29,391 nt of DNA from JBDKVA01 sp039679375. GTDB taxonomy: Bacteria; Bacillota; Clostridia; Acetivibrionales; DTU013. Positions 1 through 7,873 of this stretch are shown piece by piece. The position numbers and the translations under genes are program-made. The notes beneath the pieces are model-generated. The model made no database searches. It had not been told where the DNA came from and saw only the letters and a list, made by a program, of their open reading frames with translations. Location of the stretch: contig JBDKVA010000114.1 of NCBI GenBank assembly GCA_039679375.1, positions 1-29,391 of the forward strand, given 5' to 3'. Each line of letters opens with the position of its first letter. Position 1 is the first letter of the stretch.

Positions 1-1
1 C

Positions 2-187
2 ACGAGCACGAGCACGAGCACCAGTAACAGCACGAGCACGTGTACCAGCACGAGCACGAGTACCAGCACGAGCACGAGTACGAGCACGAGCACGAGTACC
101 AGCACGAGCACGAGTACCAGCACGAGCACGAGTACCAGCACAAGCACGAGCACCAGCACGAGCACCAGCACAAGCACGACCACGAGC
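2..187 (+). repeat. hexanucleotide coding repeat (ACSAGY)n encoding Thr-Ser
   Basis: Thirty-one in-frame 6-bp units of the form ACG/ACC-AGC/AGT run from the window edge to 187. A higher-order 18-bp unit (ACCAGC ACGAGC ACGAGT) is repeated at 44, 62, 98 and 116, with a near copy at 80. The repeat continues off the left edge. Copy-number change by replication slippage would stay in frame and change stalk length. Confidence 0.95.
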
Positions 188-670
188 TCTTCGTCAACCT
201 CTTCTACAACAACCTGTAACCCATGCCTGACCGGAAGTGGAATTGGTACTCTGTCATTATTTTGCGATCTGAGGTTCAACCGGTTTAACATTCTGGATCC
301 GCGCATTAATGCATCATGCTGTGAGCCTGGTAATACAGATCCGGATAATATTCAATTCAGGGCACAGAGGGTACCATCTCCAAGTACGCAATCATTGGAA
401 TTGACAGCCGATACCGGTACGCTTTCATTTATATGTGCGGGAAATACGCTGACAATATCCGGTATGGGAAGTGCAAGGTTGAGATTAAGCAATGGTACAG
501 ACAAGAATGGTCCTGTAACATTCACGTATACGTTTGTGGATAATGGCCCAGCAGGTAATCAGGATGACATCGGTATCGTAATAACAGGCGTCCTTGATCC
601 GGATCTTAGCTTCACTACGTGCGGCTTGCGGGATCTTACCGGTCAAATTACGGTAGGTACCTGTTCATAA
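2..670 (+). CDS. Thr-Ser repeat surface protein, 3' part (5' end outside window)
   Basis: The frame is open from the window edge to the TAA at 668-670, so the start is missing. The visible 222 residues begin with about 31 Thr-Ser dipeptides (rare Asn, Cys or Pro-free variants), then a Ser/Thr-rich linker, then a domain of about 150 residues with eight or so cysteines (CNPC, CC, then single Cys) that ends in TVGTCS. I do not recognise this domain. Long Thr/Ser tracts are typical of extended, often O-glycosylated stalks of secreted or spore/cell-surface proteins, so a surface location is inferred. An internal TTG at 395 could be mistaken for a start, but the open frame and the repeat upstream argue for one longer protein. 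Two glycosyltransferases and a methyltransferase lie just downstream, which fits a glycosylated surface protein but does not prove a link. Confidence 0.7.
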   Translation, partial: TSTSTSTSNSTSTCTSTSTSTSTSTSTSTSTSTSTSTSTSTSTSTSTSTSTSTSTSTSTTTSSSSTSSTTTCNPCLTGSGIGTLSLFCDLRFNRFNILDPRINASCCEPGNTDPDNIQFRAQRVPSPSTQSLELTADTGTLSFICAGNTLTISGMGSARLRLSNGTDKNGPVTFTYTFVDNGPAGNQDDIGIVITGVLDPDLSFTTCGLRDLTGQITVGTCS

Positions 671-709
671 GAATATTTGATTTGCCTTCAAATCTTACCC
701 TTGAGACTT

Positions 710-759
710 AAGGGGACATTGATTTCTCTCTTCCCTCTTCCCCCTTCCAATGTCCCCTT
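710..759. repeat. 12-bp inverted repeat with pyrimidine-rich loop
   Basis: AAGGGGACATTG (710-721) and CAATGTCCCCTT (748-759) are perfect complements around a 26-nt loop made almost only of C and T. It sits between the ends of two convergent genes, so it may act as a bidirectional terminator. There is no clean T-run, so this is uncertain. The gap 671-839 holds nothing else recognisable. Confidence 0.5.
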
Positions 760-839
760 GTCCCTGGGGTATATTTATTCAGAGACACATTCACACCCAA
801 ACCTGGCTCATGAAATATAAATCACTGTTGATATGATTT

Positions 840-2123
840 TCATATTTCCAACAGAGGTTCGAACTGGTTTTTCCATATCCATTTCGGGTTGTAACGCTGT
901 CTCACCATGGTTTTGGAGCAGATTACAGCATTTTCTCTCATCATACGCAGCACGATCTCTGCGTGTTCTTCGTAATAGGACTGCTCTGAAGGCTGATAGG
1001 TCTCTTTTGTATCAAATCCGAAGTTCCTCGCATCCCACCGCATGAAGTAGGCGTTTAGGCACTTCCCTATTTCCTCAAGCGCAGGCACGGCCTGGTTCAG
1101 AACGAGGAAGTTGCCTCTGCTGGCGGCTTCCAGTACAGTCAGAGGAAATGCCTCAGAGTAGGATGGAGAGACAAACAAATTGGATAATGTAAATAGCTCC
1201 AGGACGCCTTTTCTTGGAAATGAATTGGGATAACCAAGATCCGAGGTGAAGGCCAGGTCTCCTTCCTCAAGGCCTGAACGAAGTCCAATGAGTTTGACTG
1301 CTGCTTTATAAACCAAAGGATTGATATCATTGGAAGGGAAATCGCAGAATATGACTTTCACTCTCCGCTCAGTTTTTTTTGCCATTGCTCCCGCAAAAGC
1401 TGCTACCTTGTCAAACTTTTTACCTTGTGTCAGTCTGCCGGGATAAACGATCAGGACATCGGGTGAAAACAGGTCAAACTGGTTTGAGACCGCCCTGACG
1501 TCATCGCTCATATGAGAGAGCAGGTCAAGACTGTTGCAGATGACCCTGCACCGGCCTTCCGGTACGTCGTACTGCTTCGCAAGCGCGCTGATACCTGCAT
1601 AAGTAAAAGAAATGAAAATCGTATCCGGCATGGAGGAGAAACGTGCTGAAAAGGGCCATTGGGGCTTTTGCGGCCGATTTACCGGTGCAGAATGCGAGAA
1701 TGAGATGAATTTAATATCCGGCAGCTGCTCCTTTGCCTTCCGTACTGCAACATTGTGGATCAGGTGCCAGCCCTGGTAAAGGATATCATGCATGATGCAG
1801 ATATCCACATCCGAAAGCTTTTCAACCATATCCGAAGCTATAGCATCTGCCTCCTCATAGAATGTATCATGTACTTCACCGCTTGCCTTATCGTAATCAA
1901 ACCATTGAATCTGTTTCCCATGAATTGAATTACATACCTCAACCCACTCAATCCTTTTGTCGCTGTAAATGCCGTATCTGCTGCTTTGAGGGCAGCCCTC
2001 GCATACAAGCAGCTTTACAGGGATATCTGCGTCAAGCAGCATCCTTAATTGTTCAGCAACTACATTTACAAGCGAATAAGTGGTATCCAGGTCGCCAAAC
2101 ATAGTCAATATTGCCACCTTCAT
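840..2123 (-). CDS. GT-B fold glycosyltransferase, GT4-like
   Basis: A 427-residue protein with the look of a GT4-type glycosyl transferase, which moves a sugar from a nucleotide donor to an acceptor in the cytoplasm. The N-terminal Rossmann-like start is MKVAILTMFGDLDT. A linker strand reads LIVYPGRLTQGKKFD. The EX7E-type donor-binding motif is in SPSYSEAFPLTVLEA (about residues 319-333, Glu324 and Glu332). The start at 2123 is chosen because GGGAGG lies 8 nt upstream on the reverse strand; the longer frame to 2210 adds 29 residues without a binding site. It lies 241 nt downstream of the GT2 gene on the same strand, with a hairpin between, so co-transcription is possible. Donor and acceptor cannot be told from sequence. 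Confidence 0.82.
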   Translation of the reverse strand: MKVAILTMFGDLDTTYSLVNVVAEQLRMLLDADIPVKLLVCEGCPQSSRYGIYSDKRIEWVEVCNSIHGKQIQWFDYDKASGEVHDTFYEEADAIASDMVEKLSDVDICIMHDILYQGWHLIHNVAVRKAKEQLPDIKFISFSHSAPVNRPQKPQWPFSARFSSMPDTIFISFTYAGISALAKQYDVPEGRCRVICNSLDLLSHMSDDVRAVSNQFDLFSPDVLIVYPGRLTQGKKFDKVAAFAGAMAKKTERRVKVIFCDFPSNDINPLVYKAAVKLIGLRSGLEEGDLAFTSDLGYPNSFPRKGVLELFTLSNLFVSPSYSEAFPLTVLEAASRGNFLVLNQAVPALEEIGKCLNAYFMRWDARNFGFDTKETYQPSEQSYYEEHAEIVLRMMRENAVICSKTMVRQRYNPKWIWKNQFEPLLEI

Positions 2124-2291
2124 CTTTTTGACCTCCCAGTAATAAAAATCTCGGGGCATCGAGCACCACTCAATTTGGGACACATGTCTTTGAGCATGTT
2201 CCCTGATCAAAGCTGGCGCACCTGACGCGCCATAATTCGTGATAATTTTATTATATGTGTATATTTAAAGAATGACACAGAAAGGGACAGG

Positions 2292-2325
2292 CGGGCAGGC
2301 AATTCAATGCGGACCAACCTGCCCG
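2292..2325 (-). repeat. 8-bp hairpin between the two glycosyltransferase genes
   Basis: CGGGCAGG (2292-2299) pairs with CCTGCCCG (2318-2325) over an 18-nt loop. On the reverse strand it lies after the GT2 stop and before the GT4 gene. No T-run follows, so it is more likely an mRNA processing/stability hairpin or a repeat than a strong terminator. Confidence 0.4.
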
Positions 2326-2364
2326 TATAAAAAGAGATCTGTTAGTGAGTGACCTGTTACGGAC

Positions 2365-3033
2365 TTATATATGTGTTTTTTTAGATTTGATCGTTTTTGC
2401 ATCCTTATAATCTTCACGCATTATTTTTTCATGGGTAGCTATTTCCGGAGCAGTTGTACCTGGATGGCAAAGATGCCATATTTCACTGTTTTCAACCCGT
2501 CCATGCGGACCGCATATAGCGTCCACTGATGCCGCAAAGGCCCGATCTTCAAGTCCCCACCCCCTGAATCTCTCGTCAAAGCCTCCAACTTCCTGGAAGT
2601 AACCACGGGGAATCAGGAAAAGCTCGCTCAAAGAATTTCCATAATATCCATAACCTTTTAGATTCATATCGGTCATATAGATGGCGGGATCCTTTTTGAC
2701 AAGTTCGATGGTCTGCTCCTCATACAAAAAGTGCGTACCGGTAAACGGAAAGACCCAGCAATAACGGGAAAACAGTTCATACGCAGCTTCCAACTGCCAT
2801 AAATCAAAGGCTATGTCCGCATCGGCAATTAAGAATATATTCCTGGTTGCCTTTCTGGCAGCTGCGTTTAAAGCAGCAGCCCTGCAGTAAGGCACAATAT
2901 CGGAGTCGCCTATACAGATTTCCGCGTCAGGTATCAGTTTCTCATATCGTTTCAGCAGCCATTCCCAATTTCTTGAACGCGCACCTCCGTCAGACTTGAA
3001 CGGTATTAGTACGGATATGCTCTTGTCAAACAT
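2365..3033 (-). CDS. GT2-family glycosyltransferase with GWGxED motif
   Basis: A 222-residue GT-A fold glycosyltransferase. The N-terminus SISVLIPFKSDGGARSRNW is a typical GT2 first strand. A metal-binding DxD is seen as IADAD (Asp71, Asp73). GGFDERFRGWGLED (residues 150-163) matches the GWGxED motif of galactosyltransferase-type C-terminal regions (GT7/GT27-like), where it helps bind acceptor and metal. It is short, with no membrane segment, so it is probably cytoplasmic. The start at 3033 has AAAGGATGG about 8 nt upstream. It is the first of two reverse-strand glycosyltransferase genes facing the Thr-Ser repeat gene. The sugar and target are unknown. Confidence 0.82.
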   Translation of the reverse strand: MFDKSISVLIPFKSDGGARSRNWEWLLKRYEKLIPDAEICIGDSDIVPYCRAAALNAAARKATRNIFLIADADIAFDLWQLEAAYELFSRYCWVFPFTGTHFLYEEQTIELVKKDPAIYMTDMNLKGYGYYGNSLSELFLIPRGYFQEVGGFDERFRGWGLEDRAFAASVDAICGPHGRVENSEIWHLCHPGTTAPEIATHEKIMREDYKDAKTIKSKKTHI

Positions 3034-3239
3034 ATTGAAACCATCCTTTCATCAGCACTTGATTGGCTTGTTTGATGTTAATCGATTCAATTTATTATAT
3101 TAAAATTTACATAATATAGTTACTGCATAATATTGTAACCATATAGCAGTTCGGAAAATATGATGATTTATGGGCTCTATAAGCTTTATACGCAGGTTCC
3201 CCTAATAAACTCAGTTTATGACGGGTTTAAACAAAGACG

Positions 3240-3857
3240 GTGTGTGACGATAGAATGGCGGTAGATATGATGATAAACGATATTACGCAAAAATATGACC
3301 AGGAATTTTTTGATTATACAATAAGCTCGGAACTGGGATCTTCTCCGGATGTTGCCGGAATCCTGATGAAATATTATCTTCCGAAGTCCGTAATCGATAT
3401 TGGCTGCGGCTGCGGGATTTATATTAAGGCGTTCCACGATCTGGGAATTGAAGATGTCATAGGATACGATGGCAGCAAACATGCGTTAGAGAAAGGACTG
3501 CTTCCTGAAAAAATGTTTCTGCATGACCTTCGTGAACATATATTTATCGACAGGAAATACGATTTGTGCCTGTGCATTGAAGTCGCAGAGCATATTGATA
3601 ACGAATATTCCATTCAGTTGGTACAGACGCTTACGAATGCTTCCGATGTTGTGTTTTTTACAGCAGCCTCACCGGGGCAGGGGGGGCTTCATCATGTAAA
3701 TGAACAGTCGCATGAATTTTGGGAAGGGATATTCCATAAGTTCGGGTTCCGGATGGATGACAGGACAGAGGCTGTACGCAGGGAGATGGCCGAAAAGGGG
3801 GTTATTTATTGGATCGTAAGAAATGCCATGATATTCGTAAATCATAATCATGGTTGA
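3240..3857 (+). CDS. class I SAM-dependent methyltransferase
   Basis: About 205 residues. The SAM-binding motif I is VIDIGCGCG (residues 51-59), followed by an acidic end of strand 2 (VIGYDGS) and motif post-I/II region KYDLCLCIEVAEHID. The C-terminal half has HHVNEQSHEFWEGIFHKFGF, a pattern seen in small methyltransferases of sugar/polysaccharide clusters. The substrate is not known. The start is uncertain: the GTG at 3240 opens the frame, while ATGs at 3255, 3267 and 3270 are possible and none has a strong binding site. It is divergent from the GT2 gene across about 200 AT-rich bases (3034-3239), which hold no recognisable motif. Confidence 0.75.
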   Translation: MCDDRMAVDMMINDITQKYDQEFFDYTISSELGSSPDVAGILMKYYLPKSVIDIGCGCGIYIKAFHDLGIEDVIGYDGSKHALEKGLLPEKMFLHDLREHIFIDRKYDLCLCIEVAEHIDNEYSIQLVQTLTNASDVVFFTAASPGQGGLHHVNEQSHEFWEGIFHKFGFRMDDRTEAVRREMAEKGVIYWIVRNAMIFVNHNHG

Positions 3858-3947
3858 TATCCTGTAAAGGTTGCAGTTGTTCCCCATCTACTATATACTA
3901 ATAGAATGTGTATGGAAATAATGAAATACATAAGAAAAGGCAGAAAA

Positions 3948-5318
3948 ATGAACAGGGAGTTGGAATTCACAAAAAAAGATCTGAAGAAGCTTATCATTCC
4001 GCTGATTATTGAACAGATGCTTGCCGTAACCGTGGGAATGGCAGACACCATCATGGTGTCCTCAGTAGGTGAAGCTGCTGTTTCAGGTGTTTCACTTGTT
4101 GACATGATCAATATACTTATCATCAATATATTTGCGGCGCTGGCTACCGGCGGCGCTGTTGTTGCAAGTCAGCTCATCGGCGCAAGGGAACGGGACCGGG
4201 CGTGCCTGTCGGCAGATCAGCTGCTGCTCGTTACATTTACAATTTCGATAGCAATCATGACACTGTCGCTTTTATTGAGAGAACAGCTGCTGAGACTATT
4301 ATTCGGCGTTATTGAGCATGATGTAATGAAAAACGCCCTGACCTATTTTTGGATTTCCGCCCTTTCATTCCCTTTTATTGCCATTTATAACTCATGTGCG
4401 GCACTTTTTAGGGCAATGGGCAATTCCCGTGTTTCCATGGTCACATCTTTTGTAGTAAATATAATCAATATTGTTGGAAATGCTATTTGTGTTTATGCAT
4501 TTCATATGGGTGTAGCAGGAGTCGCTCTGCCGACGCTTATATCCCGTACGGTTGGTGCAGTGATCATGCTTGTACTCATAACGGATTCCAGAAGAGAAGT
4601 ATATGTCAGATTCAAAGGATTTAAAATTAATTTTGGAATGATTCGCAGGATCCTATATATAGGCATACCGAGCGGCCTTGAGAACAGCCTGTTTCAGATG
4701 GGACGTGTTCTGGTCGTCAGTATTATCGCAACCTTTGGCACGGTGCAGATTGCTGCAAACGCTGTTGCGAACAACCTGGATTCGCTCGGAACCATCCCCG
4801 GACAGGCAATGAGCCTTGCAATGATAACCGTAGTCGGACGCTGTGTTGGAGCGCGCGACTACGAGCAGGCAAAGTACTACATAAAGAAGCTTATGAAAAG
4901 CGCCTATATAGTCACAATTGCCATGAATGCGTCAGTAATCCTGTCCATGCCTCTGGTGCTCCGCGCATATAACCTATCTGACGAAACGCTCAAGCTTGCA
5001 GCAATTCTGGTTCTCATTCACGACGGCTGTGCCATGCTGTCCTGGCCTGTAGCCTTTACATTGCCAAATGCCTTGCGTGCTGCAAATGACGTGAAATTTA
5101 CAATGATCGTCTCCATTGCATCCATGTGGATATTCCGTATTGTTTTCAGCTATATACTCGGTAAATTTGTCGGGTGGGGTGCGATCGGCGTCTGGATATC
5201 CATGATAATGGATTGGATATGCCGCCTGAGCTTCTTTATTACCCGTTACCGCTCCGGAAAATGGCAGACAAAATATGCACCAATGCCGGCAACGATGTCT
5301 GTCGGGTGTGGAACATAA
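3948..5318 (+). CDS. MATE-family efflux transporter
   Basis: A 456-residue integral membrane protein with about 12 predicted helices in two halves. It starts RELEFTKKDLKKLIIPLIIEQML, the usual MATE opening. MADTIMVSSVGEAAVSGVSLVD in helix 2 and the second-half copy with IAANAVANNLDSLG are family hallmarks (MatE domain twice). The family exports drugs or metabolites by Na+ or H+ antiport. The ATG at 3948 is preferred because AAAAGG lies 7 nt upstream; the frame is open to an ATG at 3906. It is followed 95 nt later by an MFS exporter on the same strand, perhaps a two-exporter unit. Specificity is unknown. Confidence 0.88.
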   Translation: MNRELEFTKKDLKKLIIPLIIEQMLAVTVGMADTIMVSSVGEAAVSGVSLVDMINILIINIFAALATGGAVVASQLIGARERDRACLSADQLLLVTFTISIAIMTLSLLLREQLLRLLFGVIEHDVMKNALTYFWISALSFPFIAIYNSCAALFRAMGNSRVSMVTSFVVNIINIVGNAICVYAFHMGVAGVALPTLISRTVGAVIMLVLITDSRREVYVRFKGFKINFGMIRRILYIGIPSGLENSLFQMGRVLVVSIIATFGTVQIAANAVANNLDSLGTIPGQAMSLAMITVVGRCVGARDYEQAKYYIKKLMKSAYIVTIAMNASVILSMPLVLRAYNLSDETLKLAAILVLIHDGCAMLSWPVAFTLPNALRAANDVKFTMIVSIASMWIFRIVFSYILGKFVGWGAIGVWISMIMDWICRLSFFITRYRSGKWQTKYAPMPATMSVGCGT

Positions 5319-5413
5319 GCGAACCGTTGCACCATAACGTAGCGCCCTTTGCAGTTGACATTACAAATAAATGGCGCTTGCTTAAGGCTGGAAGCTGGTG
5401 ATAGAATAATCGA

Positions 5414-6700
5414 ATGAGAAAGATAAATACGGCATATAACATTCTAAATTCATTTAAACTGTTAAAGGGAAATACCCGGACATGCGTGGTATATGAGCCA
5501 TTTTGGGGTATTCCGTTTGTCCTTTTCAATTTTTATCTAAGCCTGTACATGAAGGAGCTTGGCGTAACAAACATACAGCTTGGCTATATTATTTCCATCG
5601 GATACATCGCGGGGACACTATTTTCACTGATAAGCGGTGCGATAACAGACAGGCTTGGACGTAAAAGGACCACTCTTATATTTGATTTGATAAGCTGGCC
5701 GCTGACAGTCATCATCTATTTCATATCCAACAGCTTTGCATTATTTGCTTTAGCAACTATTACAAACAGCATGAACAGGATCGTGGCGGTTTCATGGAAT
5801 CTCATGATGGTGGAAGAAGCCGACAACGAGCAAAGAGTAGCGGCATACAACATCGTTAATATCATCAATATCGCTTCAGGCGTCGTTATACCCTTAACAG
5901 GCATACTGGTCAGCGCCTATGGAATAATCATTTCAGAAAGAATTTTCCTGGCATTTGCCGCAGTAAGCATGACTGCAATGATGCTTCTTCGAAACCGTAT
6001 TTACAAGGAAACTTCTGTTGGCCGGCATAATATTGAAGAGAGAAAGAAAAATCCTTCGCGGGCTGATTTGAAAAAAATCCTTCCGGTTCAGGCGGTAAAA
6101 AAGTTCAAGGGCAATACAAAGGCAATTATAGCGGCAATAGTTTATATACTCTTTTTTACCTATATTCCGCTTGGCACCTTCAACAGCCTCTACTTTGCAC
6201 CTTTCATGACGGAGGCGCTGGGACTTGGCAAATCTTCAATATCGATATTGGGCGGTGTGTATTCCGGAGTTTTGCTATTTGTCTTTGTACTGATTAATCC
6301 GATTGCAGGCAGGCTGAATCACACTAAAAATATGCAGGTAGGCCTGGCTATTCAAGCGGCAGCATTAACAGCGCTGATACTGATACCGGCGGGAAGCCTG
6401 CCGGCCGCAGTAATATTCATAATAGCATATGCAGCGGGATTTGGCATATTCAGGCCGTATGTGGATTCCATGCTTGCTGAAGTTTCTGAAGGGAATGAGA
6501 GAGCCGGCGTCTATTCCATGGTGAATACAATAACGTGTATAGCAACGGCTGTCATAGGATTTATATCCGGAAGTATCTACCTGTATAATCCCAGGCTTAT
6601 CTATGTGGCATCCATTATCATACTGGCAGTAAGCATCGTTTTGCTGGAGATATACTACAAGCTGGGCAAATCGGGGAAAGAATCCAGGCTGCCTGCATAA
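5414..6700 (+). CDS. MFS transporter
   Basis: A 428-residue protein with about 12 hydrophobic segments. The loop between helices 2 and 3 carries the MFS motif A variant GAITDRLGRKRTT (around residues 76-88). A basic cytoplasmic loop (NIEERKKNPSRADLKK, around 206-221) separates the two six-helix halves, as usual. It is likely a proton-driven exporter of a small molecule, but the substrate cannot be named. The start ATG at 5414 has only a weak GGTGA upstream, so translation may be coupled to the upstream MATE gene. The 118 bases after its stop lead into the tRNA promoter. Confidence 0.85.
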   Translation: MRKINTAYNILNSFKLLKGNTRTCVVYEPFWGIPFVLFNFYLSLYMKELGVTNIQLGYIISIGYIAGTLFSLISGAITDRLGRKRTTLIFDLISWPLTVIIYFISNSFALFALATITNSMNRIVAVSWNLMMVEEADNEQRVAAYNIVNIINIASGVVIPLTGILVSAYGIIISERIFLAFAAVSMTAMMLLRNRIYKETSVGRHNIEERKKNPSRADLKKILPVQAVKKFKGNTKAIIAAIVYILFFTYIPLGTFNSLYFAPFMTEALGLGKSSISILGGVYSGVLLFVFVLINPIAGRLNHTKNMQVGLAIQAAALTALILIPAGSLPAAVIFIIAYAAGFGIFRPYVDSMLAEVSEGNERAGVYSMVNTITCIATAVIGFISGSIYLYNPRLIYVASIIILAVSIVLLEIYYKLGKSGKESRLPA

Positions 6701-6758
6701 AACAGGTAATTGAGGCAATAAAGACAATAAAGTACAATAAGGATTTTATTATTTTCAC

Positions 6759-6787
6759 TTGACTTTTTTGTGCCTCGACATTAGAAT
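6759..6787 (+). promoter_or_regulatory. promoter of the tRNA-Glu/Asp/Thr cluster
   Basis: TTGACT (6759-6764) and TAGAAT (6782-6787) are each 5/6 matches to the housekeeping consensus, with an ideal 17-bp spacer. The first tRNA begins about 31 nt after the -10. Confidence 0.85.
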
Positions 6788-6818
6788 ATACTTTGTCGGC
6801 TCAAGCGGACATTTATGA

Positions 6819-6893
6819 GGCCCATTGGTCAAGTGGTTAAGACACCGCCCTTTCACGGCGATAACAGGGGTTCGAGTCCCCTATGGGTCACCA
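6819..6893 (+). tRNA. tRNA-Glu (TTC)
   Basis: A 75-nt cloverleaf with encoded CCA. The acceptor GGCCCAT pairs with ATGGGTC. The anticodon loop CTTTCAC gives TTC, and the T-loop is GTTCGAGTC-like. The base pair at the top of the anticodon stem (27-43) is C-A rather than the usual C-G; the rest pairs well. First gene of a three-tRNA transcript. Confidence 0.97.
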
Positions 6894-6950
6894 AAGATTA
6901 TTCGCGCAGGCGACATAATCTACGTTTTTAAAAGCTTCACGCATATATTT

Positions 6951-7027
6951 GGCCCGGTAGTTCAGTTGGTTAGAACGCTAGCCTGTCACGCTAGAGGTCG
7001 AGGGTTCGAGCCCCTTCCGGGTCGCCA
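6951..7027 (+). tRNA. tRNA-Asp (GTC)
   Basis: A 77-nt cloverleaf with encoded CCA. The acceptor GGCCCGG pairs with CCGGGTC. The anticodon loop CTGTCAC gives GTC. It is the second gene of the tRNA cluster, 57 nt after tRNA-Glu. Confidence 0.97.
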
Positions 7028-7030
7028 AAA

Positions 7031-7050
7031 ACGTTTGCGAAGGCAAACGT
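7031..7050 (+). repeat. tRNA spacer hairpin
   Basis: ACGTTTGC (7031-7038) pairs perfectly with GCAAACGT (7043-7050) around GAAG. It fills the spacer between tRNA-Asp and tRNA-Thr. With no T-run it is probably a processing guide rather than a terminator. Confidence 0.55.
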
Positions 7051-7055
7051 CATAT

Positions 7056-7131
7056 GCTGGTGTAGCTCAGCAGGTAGAGCAGCTGACTTGTAATCAGCAG
7101 GTCGGGGGTTCGATTCCGTCCACCAGCTCCA
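7056..7131 (+). tRNA. tRNA-Thr (TGT)
   Basis: A 76-nt cloverleaf with encoded CCA. The acceptor GCTGGTG pairs with CACCAGC. The anticodon loop CTTGTAA gives TGT. The T-stem GGGGG/CCGTC has a G-G mismatch in the middle and one G-U, which is unusual. Because the sequence right after it looks like a decayed integration scar, the altered 3' part may have come from an integrated element. Confidence 0.95.
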
Positions 7132-7136
7132 TTGAG

Positions 7137-7170
7137 AAGCCGCTTGCCCGTGAGGATAGGCGGTTTTGCT
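7137..7170 (+). terminator. terminator of the tRNA cluster
   Basis: AAGCCGC (7137-7143) pairs with GCGGTTT (7160-7166), with one G-U pair, over a 16-nt loop. TTTTGCTTT follows. It lies 6 nt after the CCA of tRNA-Thr. Confidence 0.65.
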
Positions 7171-7206
7171 TTACTAAAATGCCAATCGAAATGACAGGGA
7201 AAAAGG

Positions 7207-7274
7207 TTGTGAAAAGGCCAAAAATAACACTAAAAGTTGTGAAGAAGTTGTGAAAATATCAAGGTAGTTGTGAA
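7207..7274 (+). repeat. four phased TTGTGAA direct repeats
   Basis: TTGTGAA occurs at 7207, 7237, 7248 and 7268, nearly always as (A/G)GTTGTGAA(A/G). The spacings are 30, 11 and 20 bp, close to whole helical turns. A fifth copy is at 7720-7726. Phased short direct repeats next to a tRNA 3' end resemble arm-type sites for a tyrosine integrase or excisionase (inference). No integrase gene remains here. Confidence 0.6.
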
Positions 7275-7334
7275 AGTAATTGTGTACTTCGCATGGATCT
7301 CTTATTATAAAATTATCATGATTAGTTGACAAAA

Positions 7335-7579
7335 ATGAACACTCAACATATTATAAAACTTGAGGCTGTTTTAGAAAATGAAATAAAACCTGATTTAAAG
7401 ACTCTCTATGAAGTCCAAGTGCAGACGAATGAGCATCTTGAAAGAATAGACAAAAACTTGAGGAACATGACAGACGGTCTGATGTATTGGAAACCAAAGT
7501 CGATGCACTTTCGACAAAAACGCTGCGCCACAGCTTTGAGATAGGTGCATTAAAAAGAAGAGAAGATCGAGCGAGGTAA
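7335..7579 (+). pseudogene. frameshifted coiled-coil hypothetical protein, probable mobile-element remnant
   Basis: The first frame reads MNTQHIIKLEAVLENEIK and continues through EHLERIDKNLRNMTDG, a heptad-like helix, and then degenerates. From about 7472 another frame carries on the same style: DVLETKVDALSTKTLRHS, then FEIGALKRREDRAR, ending at TAA 7577-7579. The composition and register strongly suggest one original gene of about 80 codons broken by a 1-nt or 2-nt frameshift. Small LETKVDAL-type coiled coils are common in phages and integrative elements. No good ribosome binding site is seen; a TTG at 7326 is an alternative start. Confidence 0.6.
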
Positions 7580-7607
7580 TTTGGAATTGTAAATTAAATA
7601 TTAAGAC

Positions 7608-7650
7608 GGCAAAAAACGCTTTTTATAGCGTTTTTAAATTTGCCTTTTTT
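7608..7650 (+). terminator. rho-independent terminator
   Basis: AAAAACGCT (7612-7620) pairs with AGCGTTTTT (7627-7635). An outer pair, GGCAAA (7608-7613) with TTTGCC (7639-7644), competes with or extends it. A TTTTTT run ends at 7650. It follows the broken ORF. Confidence 0.8.
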
Positions 7651-7754
7651 AACAAATGGGAGACTTATGTGAAAATTATTACTGCTGTTAGTTCAATGCA
7701 TATAGTTGTTTATTTTAAGTTGTGAAAATAGGAAATATGTAACCCGTATTCGAT

Positions 7755-7784
7755 TTGCCGGACACAGTAGAGCTAGGGTAAAAT
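7755..7784 (+). promoter_or_regulatory. possible promoter of the GH172 gene
   Basis: TTGCCG (7755-7760) and TAAAAT (7779-7784) are 18 bp apart. The start codon is 90 nt downstream. The rest of the gap 7651-7873 shows only the fifth TTGTGAA copy. Confidence 0.4.
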
Positions 7785-7873
7785 AGAACTGTGGAAGGCA
7801 GCTTTAGTTAGTGACAAATAGATGGCATTTATTTAAAATAAAGGTATACATAATTTTAAGGAGTGATAGTCAT

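Noticed and set aside
2..187. Tandem repeats as a CRISPR array
   Set aside because: The units are 6 bp, contiguous and in frame, with no unique spacers; they encode a Thr-Ser stalk.
395..670. Stand-alone 91-residue gene starting at TTG 395
   Set aside because: The same frame is open from the window edge through the repeat, and no ribosome binding site precedes 395.
833..1045. Forward-strand frames inside the GT4 gene (also 1862-2104)
   Set aside because: They are shadows of the reverse-strand glycosyltransferase, which has clear family motifs.
5174..5401. 75-residue frame at the end of the MATE gene
   Set aside because: Out-of-frame shadow of MATE with no recognisable protein features.
6825..7253. 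142-residue open frame
   Set aside because: It runs straight through three tRNA genes and has no binding site.
7132..7873. Intact prophage or ICE
   Set aside because: No integrase, structural or conjugation genes are present; only remnants are visible.
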